This document shows positions 44,216 through 55,407 of a DNA stretch of 64,000 nucleotides, one piece after another. Position 1 is the stretch's first letter. Every line of letters begins with the position of its first letter. The stretch covers positions 1 through 64,000 of the forward strand of contig VLJF02000808.1 of assembly GCA_008360975.2 (NCBI GenBank), read 5' to 3'. This stretch comes from Lichenostomus cassidix. Lineage: Eukaryota > Chordata > Aves > Passeriformes > Meliphagidae. A model generated the notes under the pieces. The model searched no databases, was not told the origin of the DNA, and worked only from the letters and a program-made list of their open reading frames with translations. The position numbers were made by a program, and so were the translations under genes.

Positions 44216-45020
44216 GTTCTTAGTTTTTGGTTCTGTTTTATTATTGCTGCTATTATTATTTATTACTATTTTTATTTTTATTCTTGTTTTTGTTTTTTTG
44301 TATTGCTGCTATTATTATTATTATTACAGTTTTAGTTTAATTTTAATTTTATTTTTCTTTTTTGTTTTTATTATTATTATTGCTGCTATTATAATTTAAT
44401 TTTAATTTAATTTTAATTTCAATTTTATTTTTGTTTTTATTTTTCTTCAGTTTTGTTCTTTTTGTTTTTATTTTTGTTTTTGTTTTTATTACTGCTGCTA
44501 TTATTATTATTGTTACTATTTCAATTTTTAATTTCAATTTTTTTATTCTTACTTTTGTTTTTATTTTTGTTTTTGTTTTTATTATTGCTATTATTAGAAT
44601 TTTAATTCTTAATTTTTATTTTATTTTCATTTTTGTGTTTTTATTTTTGTTCAGTTTTTTGTTCTTTTTTGTTTTCTTGTTTTTTGTTTTTATTACTGCT
44701 GCTATTATTATTATTGTTACCATTTCAATTTTAATTTTAATTTTTTCTATTCTTACTTTTGTTTTTATTTTGTTTTTGTTTTTGTTTTTATTATTGCTGC
44801 TATTATCATTATTACTACTATTTTAATTTTTATTTTATTTTTATTTTTATTTTTATTTTATTTTTATTTTTATTTTTATTTTTATTCTTATTTTTATTAT
44901 TGCTCTTACTATTATTATTTCTCTTGTTTTTTGTTGTATTATTGTATTATTATTATTACTATTATTATTACATTACATTACTATTAATTTGTATTATTCT
45001 ATTGTATGATTGTTGTTATC
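44216..45020. repeat. T-rich compound repeat with TTTTTG and ATT blocks
   Basis: Several copies of a long unit made of TTTTTGTTTTTATTTTTG, then ATTATTGCTGCTATTATTAT, then TTACTATTTCAATTTT. Copies lie near 44230, 44365, 44490, 44580, 44690 and 44790. Later parts become TTTTTA and ATT triplets. The + frames are hydrophobic low-complexity artefacts. Confidence 0.9.
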
Positions 45021-45189
45021 ATTTTTAAGGCTAAAGAGACTTTCAGATGGATTTTGCTCCTGGAATCCATTTGGAATTCGGAATTCCCAGCAGGGAGTGA
45101 GAAATGCAAAGAGCCAAAGGAACTGAAAAGGAGAAAAGTTACAAAAAATGGATCTTCTTGTCTGGGAAAGAGCTGAGAAAAGAAGGGCA

Positions 45190-45230
45190 AAAGGAGATTA
45201 AAAATTAAATAAAACAGAAAAGAAATAGAA

Positions 45231-45263
<33 letters not shown>

Positions 45264-45918
45264 GAAAGAGAAAGAAAGAAAAAGAAATAGAAAAAGAAAA
45301 AGAAAAAGAAAAAGAAAAAGAAAAAGAAAAGGAAAGAGAAAAAGAAAAAGAAAAGGAAAAAGAAAAGGAAAGAGAAAAAGAAAAAGAAAAGGAAAGAGAA
45401 AAAGAAAAAGAAAGAGAAAAAGAAAAAGAAAAAGAAAAGAAAAGAGAAAAAGAAAAGGAAAGGGAAAAAGAAAAGGAAAAAGTAAAAGGAAAGGAAGAAA
45501 AGAGGAAAAGAAAAAGAAAAGAGAAAAAGAAAGAAGAGAAAAGAAAAAGGAAAAGAAAAAGAAAAGAGAAAAAGAAAAGAGAAGAAAGGAAAAGAAAGAA
45601 AAGAAAAAGAAAAAGGAAAAGAAGGAGAAAGGAAAAGGAAAAGGAAAAGAAAAGAAAAAGAAAAGAAAAAGAAAAAGAAAAGAAAAAGAAAGAGAAAAAG
45701 AAAAGAAAAAGAAAAGAAAAAGAAAAGAAAAGGAAAAAGAAAAAGAAAAAGAAAAAGAAAAAGAAAAAGAAAAAGAAAAAGAAAAAGAAAAAGAAAAAGA
45801 AAAAGAAAAAGAAAAGGAAAAAGAAAAAGAAAGAGAAAGAGAAAAATAAAAAGAAAAAGAAAAGGAAAAAGAAAAAGAAAAGAAAAAGAAAAAGAGAAAA
45901 AGAAAAAGAAAAAAAAAA
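45190..45918. repeat. Polypurine AAAAAG/AAAGAG tract, ~720 bp
   Basis: Almost only A and G on the + strand. T breaks occur at a few places, near 45286, 45482 and 45847. AAAGAG units at 45230-45280 give way to AAAAAG and AAAAGG. Spurious 252-267-codon Phe/Ser/Leu frames lie on the minus strand. Confidence 0.97.
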
Positions 45919-46741
45919 CCCAACATTCTGGAAGGTTTTAGGTTTTTTGCAGCCAAGGGAAGGTTTGGAGCACAATGCAGTTATTTGCTGGAATGGAATT
46001 AAAACCACATTTTAATAAAGTTGTTCAGCAGCTCATTTCCACTCCCAGCCTCCTGGAAAAGTCACTTTTCACACTGAACACCACCAGGGTTGGCAGGAAA
46101 TATCTCAACCTTTCCTGGGTGGGAAAGAGAATCACCAGGAGAGAAATCCCTGGTTTGGAGATCCAAAAAAACAACCAGGGAGGTGAGGAGCTGAGCTGAA
46201 TTCCTCTCAACTGAGAAATTTGGGTTATTTTTGGGGTTTATTGATTTGATTTTTGGGTTAATTTTTGATCCTGGAAATTCCACTCCTCCCTGAGTTTTAA
46301 CAATTAAATTTTTGCTTTTCTAAAGGTTTCTTCTCAGGACAAAATTCCCATTTTTGGTGTCTTATTTCAGACACCTCATCCTTCATCCTAAAGCAGGAAA
46401 GGTGAAGAATTTCCCCTTGAAAATCAAGTCAAAATCATCAATGAGCAGCAGAACTGAGCCCTGTCAGGTGCCAGAGCTACCAGACACCTTTTTCTCTAAT
46501 TTTCCCCTTTTTTTTCCCCTATTTTTCCCTCAAATTCAAAAGCTTTCACCCTCGCTCAGAGAGAGCAGAGCATTGTACCTGCAGGAAAATGAAGGAAAAT
46601 GAAAGAAAATGAAGATCTGCCAAAACCCTTCTGGAAAAGCCACGAGAGAACTCCAATTAACTCCTGGATTTTGCTGCACTAATTGTTCCCATTAGGTTCA
46701 TATCATAATCACTGCTATTTTCTTACATAATTCTTCTCCTC
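45919..46741. other. Unique non-coding DNA
   Basis: Complex sequence; short frames on both strands have no domain. Three GAAAATGAA units lie near 46587. Confidence 0.4.
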
Positions 46742-47725
46742 CTCATGGAAAAGGAGAGGAAGAAAACTTGAATGAGAAGTTCTCCAGGCAAAGAAAAAAG
46801 GGGAATTTTAATTTGGAAAAGGAGAGGAAGGGAACTTGAATGAGAATTTCTCTAGGCAGAGAAAAAGGGGAATTTTAATTTGGAAAAGGAAGGGAACTTG
46901 AATTTGCCCTGAGAAGTTCTTCAGGTAGAGAAAAAAGGGGAATTTTAATTTGGAAAAGGAGAGGAAGGGAACTTGAATTTGCCCTGAGAAGTTCTCCAGG
47001 CAGAGGAAAAGGGGAATTTTAATTTGGAAAAGGAGAAGAAGAAAACTTGAATGAGAAGTTCTCCAGGCAGAGAAAAAGGAGAATTTTAATTTGGAAAAGG
47101 AGAGGAAGAAAACTTGAATGAGAAGTTCTCCAGGCAAAGAAAAAAGAGGAATTTTAATTTGGAAAAGGAAAGGAAGGGAACTTGAATGAGAAGTTCTCCA
47201 GGTAGAGAAAAAGGGGAATTTTAATTTGGAAAAGGAGAGGAAGGGAACTTGAATTTGCCCTGAGAAGTTCTCCTGGTAGAGAAAAAGGGGAATTTTAATC
47301 TGGAAAAGGAGAGGAAGGGAACTTCGATGAGAAGTTCTTCAGGTAGAGAAAAAGGGGAATTTTAATTTGGAAAAGGAGAAGAAGAAAACTTGGATGAGAA
47401 TTTCTCCAGGCAGAGAAAAAAGGGGAATTTTAATTTGGAAAAGGAGAGGAAGAAAACTTGAATGAGAAGTTCTCCAGGTAGAGAAAAAGGGGAATTTTAA
47501 TTTGGAAAAGGAGAGGAAGGGAACTTGAATGAGAATTTCTCCAGGCAGAGGAAAAGGGGAATTTTAATTTGGAAAAGGAGAGGAAGGGAACTTGAATTTG
47601 CCCTGAGAAGTTCTCCAGGTAGAGAAAAAAGGGGAATTTTAATTTGGAAAAGGAGAGGAAGGGAACTTGAACTTGCCCTGAGAAGTTCTCCAGGCAGAGA
47701 AAAAAGGGGAATTTTAATTCGGGAG
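46742..47725. repeat. Purine-rich minisatellite, 54-72-bp unit, about 15 copies
   Basis: Units are GGAAAAGGAGAGGAAGGGAA, CTTGAATGAGAAGTTCTCC, AGGCAGAGAAAAAGGGGAAT, TTTAATTT. About a third of units have an extra TTTGCCCT after CTTGAA. The first unit is partial. Confidence 0.95.
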
Positions 47726-47950
47726 CAGATTAATTAATTAATTTTGCCAGGTTCAGATGGAAAAACTCGAGCTATTAATTCTCTGTGGAGTTCAGGACGA
47801 TGAGATTTAAAATCAGAATTAAATAATTCTCCCCTCCCCAAAAACTGCCTGTCAAGGATAGACATTCAGAGCAGACATCACAATGAGTTTTACTGCATTT
47901 TTAATTGCTAATGGATTAATAAGTGGGGAGTTGGCTTAATGGGAGAGTGA
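47726..47950. other. Unique AT-rich spacer
   Basis: TTTTAATTGCTAATGGATTA and TAAGTGGGGAGTTGGCTTAA (47898-47940) form a complex stretch with homeodomain-type cores. No gene is recognised. Confidence 0.35.
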
Positions 47951-47957
47951 TGGTGAT

Positions 47958-48221
47958 TGTCACTGTTGAGCTGCTAGCAGAGAAAAAGACCTGAGTTCTC
48001 AGTGTGGCAAGAAAGAAAAAAAATTTATTATTTTGATTCCAACTTATATAGATTTTTCAGAGGTCACCCAGATTGGTCAGTCAGAAACCTCCCCCTAGGC
48101 CTGACTGGCCAGGCCTGAACTGTCCAAATCTCGAGACACTGTTTTTAATAACATCCAAACTTTATCTTTGTTTATAAAACACAGGAGAAAGTTCTCATGG
48201 GAAAGACCTGTGCTAGCCACA
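47958..48221 (-). mobile_element. LTR of the same ~262-bp family
   Basis: From TGTCACTGTTGAGCTGCTAG to TGTGCTAGCCACA on the + strand, 264 bp. On the minus strand it carries the CCAAT-like box, TATATAAG and an AATAAA-like segment. The outside 6-mers GGTGAT and GCCTGG do not match, unlike the copies at 23230, 36588, 37250 and 37693. Confidence 0.93.
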
Positions 48222-48274
48222 GCCTGGGGGGAGGTTTTGAACTGGCCCAGCCTGAGTGATCTTTGAAAGTCTAT
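48222..48274 (+). mobile_element. Fragment of a related LTR
   Basis: GGGGGGAGGTTTTGAACTGG, CCCAGCCTGAGTGATCTTTG and AAAGTCTAT align with the plus-orientation family region just before the TATA box. It is diverged and stops within the TATA box, where the next LTR begins. Confidence 0.75.
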
Positions 48275-48537
48275 TGTCGCTGTTGAGCCGCTAGCAGAGA
48301 AAAGAACCCAGTTCTCAGTGGCAAGAAGGAAAAAAGCCTTTATTGTTTTGATTTCAATATATATATAGTTTTTTCAGAGGTCACCCAGATTGGTCAGTCA
48401 GAAACCTCCCCCTAGGCCTGACTGGCCAGGCCTGAACTGTCCAAACCTCAAAACACTGTTTTAACAACATCCAAATTTTATCTTTGTTTATAAAACACAG
48501 GAGAAAATTCTCATGGGACAGACCTGTGCTAGCCACA
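48275..48537 (-). mobile_element. LTR of the same ~262-bp family
   Basis: TGTCGCTGTTGAGCCGCTAG to TGTGCTAGCCACA, 263 bp. Outside 6-mers GTCTAT and GGAGGT do not match. It lies 53 bp from a second copy in the same orientation. Confidence 0.93.
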
Positions 48538-49184
48538 GGAGGTTGGAAAAAGGTGAATTTTAATTGAATTTGAATTTCCAACCCCAATTTTAATTTCCAA
48601 CCCCAAGCAATTGAATTGAATTTGAATTTTCAACCCCATGGCCCTGTAATGCCTGGTGAAGGTCCTGCTCATCCCAGAACATCATTCCGCTGGAATATTT
48701 GGGATAACAAAGCTGGATGGTGGGAATCAAAGCCTGAATGGTGAAAAATCCCAGTTTTAGGTTTTTGTGGGGCTGGAATTAGATTTGCAAACCTTTCCAA
48801 GTCCAGCTGAGCTCCAGCCCTGTGCAAATCCAAATTCACATCCACATCCTGGCTGGGTTTGTCATTCTCCCCTAAAATAAATGATTCCTAAAAGAAATAA
48901 TTCCTAAAATAAATAAAAACCTTCCCACCATTCTCACTACCTTTTTGAGGTGCATTTCTGCATCACCTCCCACCTTTTGTCCTGACTTGAAAAAGAGGAA
49001 TTTCCAGAGCTTTCAGAACGAAAATTCCTCTCCTGGATTTGATAGATTCCCCTTTTATCCAGGGCTTTTATCCCTCCAAACCCAAACTATCACAGACATT
49101 TTCCAACTGAATGGCTCTCCTCAACAGAAAAAAAAAAAATCCATATTCTCTGCTCAACAACGTGGACCAAAAAGTGGAATAAAC
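48538..49184. other. Unique non-coding DNA
   Basis: Contains two TTGAATTTGAATTTYCAACC copies near 48560-48632. No gene is recognised. Confidence 0.4.
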
Positions 49185-49400
49185 AGTAAAAAACTAAATG
49201 GAGCAAGCAGGGATTAGCAGGCAGTGCATTATGTTGATTACCCACATTGTCTTTCGGCTTAATAAATTCCTTTTTGCTGTGAGTCGACTCAATTGTGTGT
49301 GAAAATAGAGAAGGTGGAAAATGGGACTGAGCAAGAGGGTTAAGTGACAGTTTGCCGTTCCAGAGGCAATTAAAAACCAGGAAAAACCCGAAAAAAACCA
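49185..49400. promoter_or_regulatory. Candidate conserved non-coding island
   Basis: GGATTAGCAGGCAGTGCATT, ATGTTGATTACCCACATTG, TCTTTCGGCTTAATAAATTC, GTGAGTCGACTCAATTGTGT and GGGTTAAGTGACAGTTTGCC are complex and non-repetitive. GAGTCGACTC is a perfect 10-bp palindrome. The island sits just left of the 0.6-kb macrosatellite and is not part of its unit. Function is inferred. Confidence 0.35.
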
Positions 49401-49429
49401 GCCTTTGAGGAGCAGAAAGAGAGAGGAGG

Positions 49430-52400
49430 TTTTGAAGTGGAAAATAAAAGAGACAATTAATGCGGGAAGTTCAAATTCTCTGTCCAAAGCTCAGCATTTT
49501 AAACTCACAGAGAGAATTTTGTAACTGCAATGCCAAAGATGGGAACAGAGGAAGGAATGGGAATTCCAAGATGTTTTTTCATCCCAGATTAAAATCCCTT
49601 GGATTTTCCATTGTCTCAGCAAATCCCTCCTGACCTGATCTGTCCTGAATCCTGAGAAAAACCTTCCAGAGTTGGTAATTCCAGAGTTTTTAAGGAGCCA
49701 TTTGGAAGCATGAATTGATATTCACCATTTATTTATTTATTTATGATTTATTTTTTACTTATTTATTTTCTTAACCATTTATTCATTTATTTATTTTGGA
49801 ATTGGTGGCATTTTGGGATTTTTTGGTGGGAATTTTCTTGGGAATTGGGGGAATCTGGGTGTTGTTGCTCCCTGAGGAAGAGGCAGGGATGGAAAACTTG
49901 GAATTTTCCAGGGTGAAGAACTCAGAATCCTCTTGGAATATTCTCATTAACATCCTCATTAACATCCTCATTCATATTCTTATTTTTGAAGTGGAAAATA
50001 AAAGTTTTGAAGTGGAAAATAAAAGAGACAATTCCACATTAATGCGGGAAGTTCAAATTCTCTGTCCAAGGCTCAGCATTTTAAACTCACAGAGAGAATT
50101 TTGTAACTGCAATGCCAAAGATGGGAACAGAGGAAGGAATGGGAATTCCAAGATGTTTTTTCATCCCAGATTAAAATCCCTTGGATTTTCCATTTCCTCA
50201 GCAAATCCCTCCTGATCTGATCTCTCCTGAATCCTGAGAAAAACCTTCCAGAGTTGGAAATTCCAGAGTTTTTAAGGAGCCATTTGGAAACAGGAATTGA
50301 TATTAACCAATATTATTTTGGAATTGGTGGCATTTTTGGGATTTTTTGGTGGGAATTTTCTTGGGAATTGGGGGAATCTGGGTGTTGTTCCTCCCTGAGG
50401 GAAAGGCAGGGATGGAAAACTTGGAATTTTCCAGGGTGAAGAACTCAGAATCCTCTTGGAATATTCTCATTAACATCCTCATTAACATCCTCATTCATAT
50501 TCTCATTTTTGAAGTGGAAAATAAAAGTTTTGAAGTGGCAAATAAAAGAGACAATTCCAGGTAAATGTGGGAAGTTCAAATTCTCTGTCCAAGGCTCAGC
50601 ATTTTAAACCCACAGAGAGAATTTTGTAACTGCAATGCCAAAGATGGGACCAGAGGAAGGAATGGGAATTCCAAGATGTTTTTTCATTCCAGATTAAAAT
50701 CCCTTGGATTTTCCATTGTCTCAGCAAATCCCTCCTGACCTGATCTGTCCTGAATCCTGAGAAAAACCTTCCAGAGTTGGTAATTCCAGAGTTTTTAAGG
50801 AGCCATTTGGAAGCATGAATTGATATTCACCATTTACTTATTTATTTATTTATTATTCCTTTTTTACTTATTTATTTTCTTAACCATTTATTCATTTATT
50901 TATTTGGGAATTGGTGGCATTTTTGGGATTTTTTTGTGGGAAACGTCTTGGGAATTGGTTTGGGAATTGGTTTGGGAATCTGGGTGTTGTTCCTCCTCGA
51001 GGGAGAGGCAGGGATGGAAAACTTGGAATTTTCCAGGGTGAAGAACTCAGAATCCTCTTGGAATAATCTCATTAACATCTTCATTAACATCCTCATTCAT
51101 ATTCTCATTTTTGAAGTGGAAAATAAAAGTTTTGAAGTGGCAAATAAAAGAGACAATTCCACATTAATGCGGGAAGTTCAAATTCTCTGTCCAAAGCTCA
51201 GCGTTTTAAACCCACAGAGAGAATTTTGTAACTGCAATGCCAAAGATGGGAACAGAGGAAGGAATGGGAATTCCAAGATGTTTTTTCATCCCAGATTAAA
51301 ATCCCTTGGATTTTCCATTGTCTCAGCAAATCCCTCCTGACCTGATCTGTCCTGAATCCTGAGAAAAACCTTCCAGAGTTGGAAATTCCAGAGTTTTTAA
51401 GGAGCCATTTGGAAGCATGAATTGATATTAACCAATATTATTTTTGGAATTTTCCAGGGTGAAGAACTCAGAATCCTCTTGGAATATTCTCATTAACATC
51501 CTCATTAACATCCTCATTCATATTCTTATTTTTGAAGTGGAAAATAAAAGTTTTGAAGTGGAAAATAAAAGAGACAATGAATGCAGGAAGTTCAAATTCT
51601 CTGTCCAAGGCTCAGCATTTTAAACTCACAGAGAGAATTTTTAACTGCAATGCCAAAGATGGGAACAGAGGAAGGAATGGGAATTCCAAGATGTTTTTTC
51701 ATCCCAGATTAAAATCCCTTGGATTTTCCATTTCCTCAGCGAATCCCTCCTGACCTGATCTGTCCTGAATCCTGAGAAAAACCTTCCAGAGTTGGAAATT
51801 CCAGAGTTTTTTAGGAGCCATTTGGAAGCATGAATTGATATTCACCATTTATTTATTTATTTATGATTTCTTTTTTACTTATTTATTTTCTTAACCATTT
51901 ATTCATTTATTTATTTGGGAATTGGTGGCATTTTTGGGATTTTTTTTGTGGGAATCTTCTTGGGAATTGGTTTGGGAATTGGTTTGGGAATCTGGGTGCT
52001 GTTCCTCCCTGAGGGAGAGGCAGGGATGGAAGACTTGGAATTTTCCAGGGTGAAGAACTCAGAATCCTCTTGGAATATTCTCATTAACATCCTCATTAAC
52101 ATCCTCATTCATATTCTTATTTTTGAAGTGGAAAATAAAAGTTTTGAAGTGGAAAATAAAAGAGACAATGAATGCAGGAAGTTCAAATTCTCTGTCCAAG
52201 GCTCAGCATTTTAAACTCACAGAGAGAATTTTGTAACTGCAATGCCAAAGATGGGAACAGAGGAAGGAATGGGAATTCCAAGATGTTTTTTCATCCCAGA
52301 TTAAAATCCCTTGGATTTTCCATTGTCTCAGCAAATCCCTCCTGTCCTGATCTCTCCTGAATCCTGAGAAAAACCTTCCAGAGTTGGTAATTCCAGAGTT

Positions 52401-52705
52401 TTTAAGGAGCCATTTGGAAACATGAATTGATATTCACCATTTATTTATTTATTTATTTATTATTTCTTTTTTACTTATTTATTTTCTTAACCATTTATTC
52501 ATTTATTTATTTGGGAATTGGTGGCCTTTTGGGATTTTTTTGTGGGAATTTTCTTGGGAATTGGGGGAATCTGGGTGTTGTTCCTCCCCGAGGGAGAGGC
52601 AGGGATGGAAAACTTGGAATTTTCCAGGGTGAAGAACTCAGAATCCTCTTGGAATATTCTCATTAATATCCTCATTAACATCCTCATTCATATTCTCATT
52701 TTCTC
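49430..52705. repeat. Macrosatellite, ~0.6-kb unit, 6 tandem copies
   Basis: Units start at TTTTGAAGTGG before GAGACAAT, at about 49430, 50005, 50528, 51130, 51551 and 52142, giving lengths near 575, 523, 602, 421, 591 and 564. Each has, in order, GCGGGAAGTTCAAATTCTCT, a CAGAGAGAATTTTGTAACTG block, TGCCAAAGATGGGAACAGAG, TTTTTTCATCCCAGATTAAA, AACCTTCCAGAGTTGG, a TTTATTTATT microsatellite, GGAATTGGTGGCATTTTGGG, GAATCTGGGTGTTGTT, GATGGAAAACTTGGAATTTT and a CATCCTCATTAA micro-repeat. Unit 2 lacks the ATTT block and unit 4 lacks about 170 bp. Identity is very high, so the expansion is recent. Short frames repeated in each unit are artefacts. Confidence 0.96.
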
Positions 52706-52710
52706 TCCCA

Positions 52711-53850
52711 TATAACAAATATTTGGGGTGTTAACACCAAAAAAACCAACAAACACAAACTAATCCATAATTTTTTTTTGGGAATTGCCTGAATAGACAG
52801 AAAAAATAAATAAAAATCCCAACCCACTTCTCCTTTTGCTGCTTTTCCTGCTCTTGTTTTATTGTTCCTATTTAATAAATTGGCAAATAAATCACCCAAA
52901 CGTGGTTTGCAAGGCTGCTCCTTATTAATTCCATATTTGCTGCAACAGGTTTATTAATTCCATATTTGCTGCTTCCCATTAATGAGCCAGGGAGATGGAA
53001 AAGCCTGGGAATTTAATTGCACAATTAGCAGCCCTGGAGCATTTGTTTTACTGCTGGGACAAAGCTAAAGGATGGTTTATTTCTTTATTTCCAGTCATCT
53101 TCAAGTTTGTATTTTCAATTTTAAAAAAAAAATTAATTTTGTTTTATTTTATTTCCTCTTTCTGTCTCTTTTCTTTTTTTTAAAATTATTATTCATTTTA
53201 AATTATTATTCATCTAATGAATAATAATTTTTTAAAATGATTATTCATTATTTAAATTATTATATTATAATTTTTAAAAATTATTATTCCTATTAATATT
53301 CATTCAAATATTATTATTTGGGTTCATCATTGAACCCAAAAGGAGACAAATGATTCCCATTTATCTCTATATTCTGAATATTCCTATCCTTCCTACATCC
53401 ATCATTTTCTAGATAAACTTTTAACTCTTTAAAATTGCTTAAAAATTTTAAAATGGGGAAAATTTTAAAATTTTAAAATGGGAAAAAAAAATGCTTCAAA
53501 TGGGGCTTGGAAAAAACTTCCCTGCTGGGGAAAAAAAAAATAAATAAAACAAAAAAAAAAAGGATTCAGCAAGGAAGGAAACATTTCCCATTAATGCTGG
53601 GAGTGCAGAGATATTCTTGTTATTAATTCCAGCAATTAGGAGGAAAACATAACAAGTGACTCCCAGTCAGGCTGGCAGGGAGGATTTGCTGCTAATCTCC
53701 AGGCTGATTGATATTTATTTGGAGATTTTTCCCAGCTGAGTTTGGCGTTTCTGACTCTCTCTGCCTCAAGCAGCATTTGTTTGCAGCCAGACAGGAGCCA
53801 GAGCTGGAAATCAGAGCGATTTGGGGTGAATTTTGTTTATTTGAGCAGCA
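52711..53850. other. Mostly unique AT-rich DNA
   Basis: Duplicated TTTATTAATTCCATATTTGC (52920-52970), an AT-rich tract with AATTATTATTCAT units (53180-53330), and A-runs (53525-53560). No gene is recognised. Confidence 0.4.
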
Positions 53851-53854
53851 ATTT

Positions 53855-54780
53855 GTTCTATTTCTATTCTAATTCTGTTCTATTTCTATTCTATTCTATT
53901 CTATTTCTATTCTATTCTATTCTATTCTATTCTATTTCTATTCTATTCTATTTCTATTTTATTCTATTTCTATTTCTATTTCTATTTCTATTTCTATTTC
54001 TATTTCTATTTTATTCTATTTATTCTATTTCTATTCTATTCTAATTCTATTCTAATTTTTATTTCTATTAAATTTTTATTTCTATTCAAATTCTATTCTA
54101 TTCTATTCTATTCTAATTCTATTCTATTTCTATTTTTATTTCTATTTTATTCTATTTATTCTATTTCTATTCTATTCTATTCTAATTCTATTCTATTCTA
54201 ATTTTTTTATTTCTATTTAATTTTTATTTCCATTCTAATTCTATTCTATTCTATTTCTGTTCTATTTCTATTTCTATTTCTATTTCTATTTCTTTCTGTT
54301 ATTTCTATTTCTATTTTATTCTATTTATTCTATTTATTCTATTTCTATTCTAATTCTATTCTAATTCTATTCTATTGTAATTTTTATTTCTATTTAATTT
54401 TTATTTCTATTCTAATTCTATTCTATTCTATTCTATTCTATTCTATTCTATTTCTATTTTATTCTATTTATTCTATTTCTATTCTATTCTATTCTATTCT
54501 ATTCTAATTCTATTCTATTCTAATTTTTTATTTATTCTAATTCTATTCTAATTCTATTCTATTTCTATTTCTATTTCTATTTTATTCTATTTATTCTATT
54601 TCTATTCTATTCTATTCTAATTCTATTCTATTCTATTCTAATTCTATTCTATTCTAATTTTTATTTCTATTTAATTCTAATTCTATTCTATTCTATTCTA
54701 TTCTAATTCTATTCTATTTCCATTCCTGTTCTATTCTATTTCTATTCCATTCTAATACTATTATAATTCTCTTAATTTTA
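53855..54780. repeat. ATTCT pentanucleotide satellite, ~0.9 kb
   Basis: TTCTA/ATTCT pentamers mixed with TTTCTA hexamers and TAATTCTATTCTAAT segments. A larger unit of about 120-190 bp is visible because blocks such as TTTTATTCTATTTATTCTA and AATTTTTATTTCTATTTAA recur near 53965, 54150, 54310, 54465 and 54575. Confidence 0.96.
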
Positions 54781-54784
54781 TTTT

Positions 54785-55052
54785 TTTTAAAGAGGATTTA
54801 TTACCCACAGGAGAACCCAGGAGGTGTTTGGAGCACCTCAGGAAGAGTTAATTTGTGCTCAAATCGGAGCCATCTTGATATTTTAATTTTTTTTTTTAAA
54901 ATTTTATTTATTTTATTTTTTAAAAGAGGAATTGTTCCACCGAGGAAAACCTGGGAAATGTTTGGAGCACCTCGGAAAGAGTTAATTTGTGCTCAAATCG
55001 AAACCATCTTGATATTTTCATTTTATTATTTTAATTTTTAATTTATTTTTTT
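54785..55052. repeat. Tandem duplication, ~132-bp unit
   Basis: Two copies share CAGGAGAACCCAGGAGGTG or CGAGGAAAACCTGGGAAATG, TTTGGAGCACCTCRGRAAGA, GTTAATTTGTGCTCAAATCG and CCATCTTGATATTTT, then a T-rich tail. A possible third start (AGGAAAGGATTTCTTC) follows at 55057. Confidence 0.9.
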
Positions 55053-55407
55053 TTAGGAAAGGATTTCTTCAGCAATCAGAAACCATCCGGCTTGAAAGTT
55101 GATCAAACCTTCCCTGCTTTCAGATGAACGAGCAATCAGAAAAGTTCCATCAAATATGGATTTGGGGACTTTTTGGGGACAAACAGCAGAGCAGCTCTTC
55201 GGGGAGAGATTTAGACAATTTCTATGAAAAGTTGCACTTTGCTGATTGCTGAGCATTAAAATCAGTGCTGGTGGTGGTTTGATCCCACAGAAAGATTAGG
55301 ATTAGCAGAGCAGAATTATTCCTAAAACCCCAAATTTCCCCTTTATTAAACCCTGGGGGGATTTGCCCTTCAGGAGAGGAACTCCAAACCTTGGGAAATG
55401 CAGGATT
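55053..55407. other. Unique non-coding DNA
   Basis: Complex sequence with the repeated word GCAATCAGAAA at about 55072 and 55132. No gene is recognised. Confidence 0.4.

Noticed and set aside
45198..46008. 252- and 267-codon Phe/Ser/Leu frames that look membrane-like
   Set aside because: Translation of the AAAAAG tract on the minus strand, not a membrane protein.
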